In this document: positions 22,015 to 23,169 of the stretch, one piece after another | Position numbering within the stretch: position 1 is the first letter of the stretch | Layout of the letters: each line of letters opens with the position of its first letter | Notes under the pieces: generated by a model | The model's database searches: none | What the model was told of the DNA's origin: nothing | The model's input: the letters and a program-made list of their open reading frames with translations, nothing else | Translations under genes and position numbers: made by a program | Assembly: GCA_030538335.1 (NCBI GenBank) | Contig: JAUNUE010000007.1 | Span: forward strand, 1 to 23,169 | Length of the DNA stretch: 23,169 nucleotides | Source of the DNA: Allobrachymonas sp. | Lineage (GTDB): Bacteria; Pseudomonadota; Gammaproteobacteria; Burkholderiales; Burkholderiaceae_C | Reading direction: 5' to 3'

Positions 22015-23133
22015 ATGCATTATCTTGAACAGGCGCTGCAACTGGCGCAACAGGCCATTCCTCTTTGTCGTCCCAATCCGCGCGTAGGTTGCATCATCGT
22101 CTCAAGGGCGGGGCAGATCATCGGGCGCGGGCATACCCAAGCCGCGGGGCAGCCGCATGCCGAAGTCATGGCCTTGCGCGATGCCGCCAACCAGGGGTTT
22201 GATCCGGCAGGCAGCACGGTTTACGTCACGCTGGAGCCGTGTTCGCACCAAGGCCGCACACCGCCATGCTGCGATGCGCTAATTGAAGCCAGAGTTGCGC
22301 GTGTGGTAGTCAGCATGCAAGACCCCAACCCGCAAGTAGCCGGGCGTGGTTTGCAAAAACTGGGGCAAGCCGGTATCGCAGTGGAAATGGCCGACGCTGC
22401 ACTGGCCCGGCAGGCCCGCGACATGAACATCGGGTTTTGCAAGCGCATGGAACACGGTTTGCCGTGGGTACGGCTGAAAACAGCCAGTTCCCTCGACGGT
22501 TTTACCGCCCTGCCTGATGGGCGCAGCCAGTGGATTACCAGCGAACCAGCGCGCGCTGACGTGCAGCAGTGGCGGGCACGTGCGTGTGCCATCCTCACTG
22601 GCGTCGGCACCGTGCTGCACGACAACCCTCTTCTCAACGTGCGTTTGCCGCATTTCGAGCACGCAGACATCCGGCAACCTGCTTTGGCCATCGTCGATTC
22701 GCATCTGCGCACGCCTCCCGATGCGCGGCTTTTGGGCGTTGCCCGGCGCAAGGTCTGGATCTATACCGTGGCAGGCGAAAGCAGTGAACAGCAAGCCAGG
22801 GCAGCCGCGTTGACGGCTGCGGGGGCAGAAATCATTTCCACGCCCACGTCCCCCAGCGGCCAGGTCGATTTGCCTTTTGTGCTGCGTGATCTGGCAACAC
22901 GTGAAATCAACGAAGTGCATGTCGAGGCAGGTGCAACCCTCAACGGCGCCTTGCTTCAGGCAGGATTGGCAGATGAATGGCTGGCCTATATGGCGCCCAT
23001 GCTGCTGGGGCAGGGCCGCCCACTGGCACACCTGCCAGCTTTGCAGGCCTTGCCTGATCAAGCCCCGTGGAACATGGTGGCAGCCAAACCTTTGGGTGCA
23101 GATATCCGGCTGCAGATGCGATTGCGGCGATAA
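22015..23133 (+). CDS. ribD: Bifunctional riboflavin biosynthesis deaminase/reductase RibD
   Basis: This 372-residue enzyme carries out the second and third steps of riboflavin synthesis. The N-terminal deaminase domain (1 to about 145) has the start MHYLEQALQLAQ, NPRVGCIIV (21-29), the zinc/catalytic HAE (48-50) and PCSHQGRTPPCC (75-86, with Cys76 and Cys85). The C-terminal reductase domain (from about 155) has PWVRLKTASSLDG, DNPLLNVR and VHVEAGATLNGALL. The ATG at 22015 matches the family start; the ribosome binding site is weak. No FMN riboswitch lies upstream because ffs directly precedes it. The 36 bases after the stop hold nothing recognisable. Confidence 0.96.
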   Translation: MHYLEQALQLAQQAIPLCRPNPRVGCIIVSRAGQIIGRGHTQAAGQPHAEVMALRDAANQGFDPAGSTVYVTLEPCSHQGRTPPCCDALIEARVARVVVSMQDPNPQVAGRGLQKLGQAGIAVEMADAALARQARDMNIGFCKRMEHGLPWVRLKTASSLDGFTALPDGRSQWITSEPARADVQQWRARACAILTGVGTVLHDNPLLNVRLPHFEHADIRQPALAIVDSHLRTPPDARLLGVARRKVWIYTVAGESSEQQARAAALTAAGAEIISTPTSPSGQVDLPFVLRDLATREINEVHVEAGATLNGALLQAGLADEWLAYMAPMLLGQGRPLAHLPALQALPDQAPWNMVAAKPLGADIRLQMRLRR

Positions 23134-23169
23134 CCGCGGCGCGCATTTTTCAAGAGTGTGATTTTTCAT

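Noticed and set aside
22279..23169. Minus-strand open frame reaching the right edge
   Set aside because: It is antisense to ribD over its whole length and has no recognisable motif.

Overview
The window is a stretch of chromosome from a Gram-negative betaproteobacterium, most likely Burkholderiales and probably family Comamonadaceae. This rests on the moderately high GC content, the character of LexA, NikR, MurJ and the ATP synthase subunits, a CTG-N10-CAG SOS operator, and a small 4.5S-type SRP RNA. No phage, transposon, CRISPR array, tRNA or rRNA is visible. Every recognised gene inside the window looks intact; only atpE is cut, by the left edge.

Layout from left to right. 1-1595 (minus) is the head of the ATP synthase operon: atpI, atpB and the start of atpE. 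1769-3046 (minus) is an unrecognised membrane protein with a soluble helical tail. 3134-4450 (minus) is proA, divergent from lipA (4646-5656, plus). 5685-6821 (minus) is a MidA/NDUFAF7-type methyltransferase, divergent from murJ-hemE (6904-9578, plus), which overlap by one base.

9587-13991 (minus) is one transcription direction: a nickel/cobalt ECF transporter set (nikK-like, nikL-like, nikM, nikQ, nikO) followed by thiD. The divergent nikR (14528-14995, plus) lies across a 536-base intergenic region, and the transporter set has a near-consensus sigma70 promoter. NikR keeps the nickel ligands, so nickel is the most likely substrate. A strong bidirectional terminator separates nikR from metN-metI-metQ (15072-17392, minus), a methionine importer whose ATPase lacks the usual C-terminal regulatory domain.

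17542-18315 (minus) is a second membrane-anchored TPR-like protein, followed upstream by an asparaginase (18352-19392, minus). The asparaginase is divergent from lexA (19502-20161, plus), with two SOS boxes in tandem between them. After lexA come a structured non-coding segment, a small unknown gene (20272-20697), a D-2-hydroxyacid dehydrogenase-like gene with a substituted catalytic arginine (20818-21831), the SRP RNA gene ffs (about 21878-21975) and ribD (22015-23133).

Most of the window is housekeeping. The parts with the best chance of holding undescribed biology are the periplasmic partners of the nickel transporter, the domain-less MetN, the structured element between lexA and the unknown gene, and the hydroxyacid dehydrogenase with Arg replaced by His.
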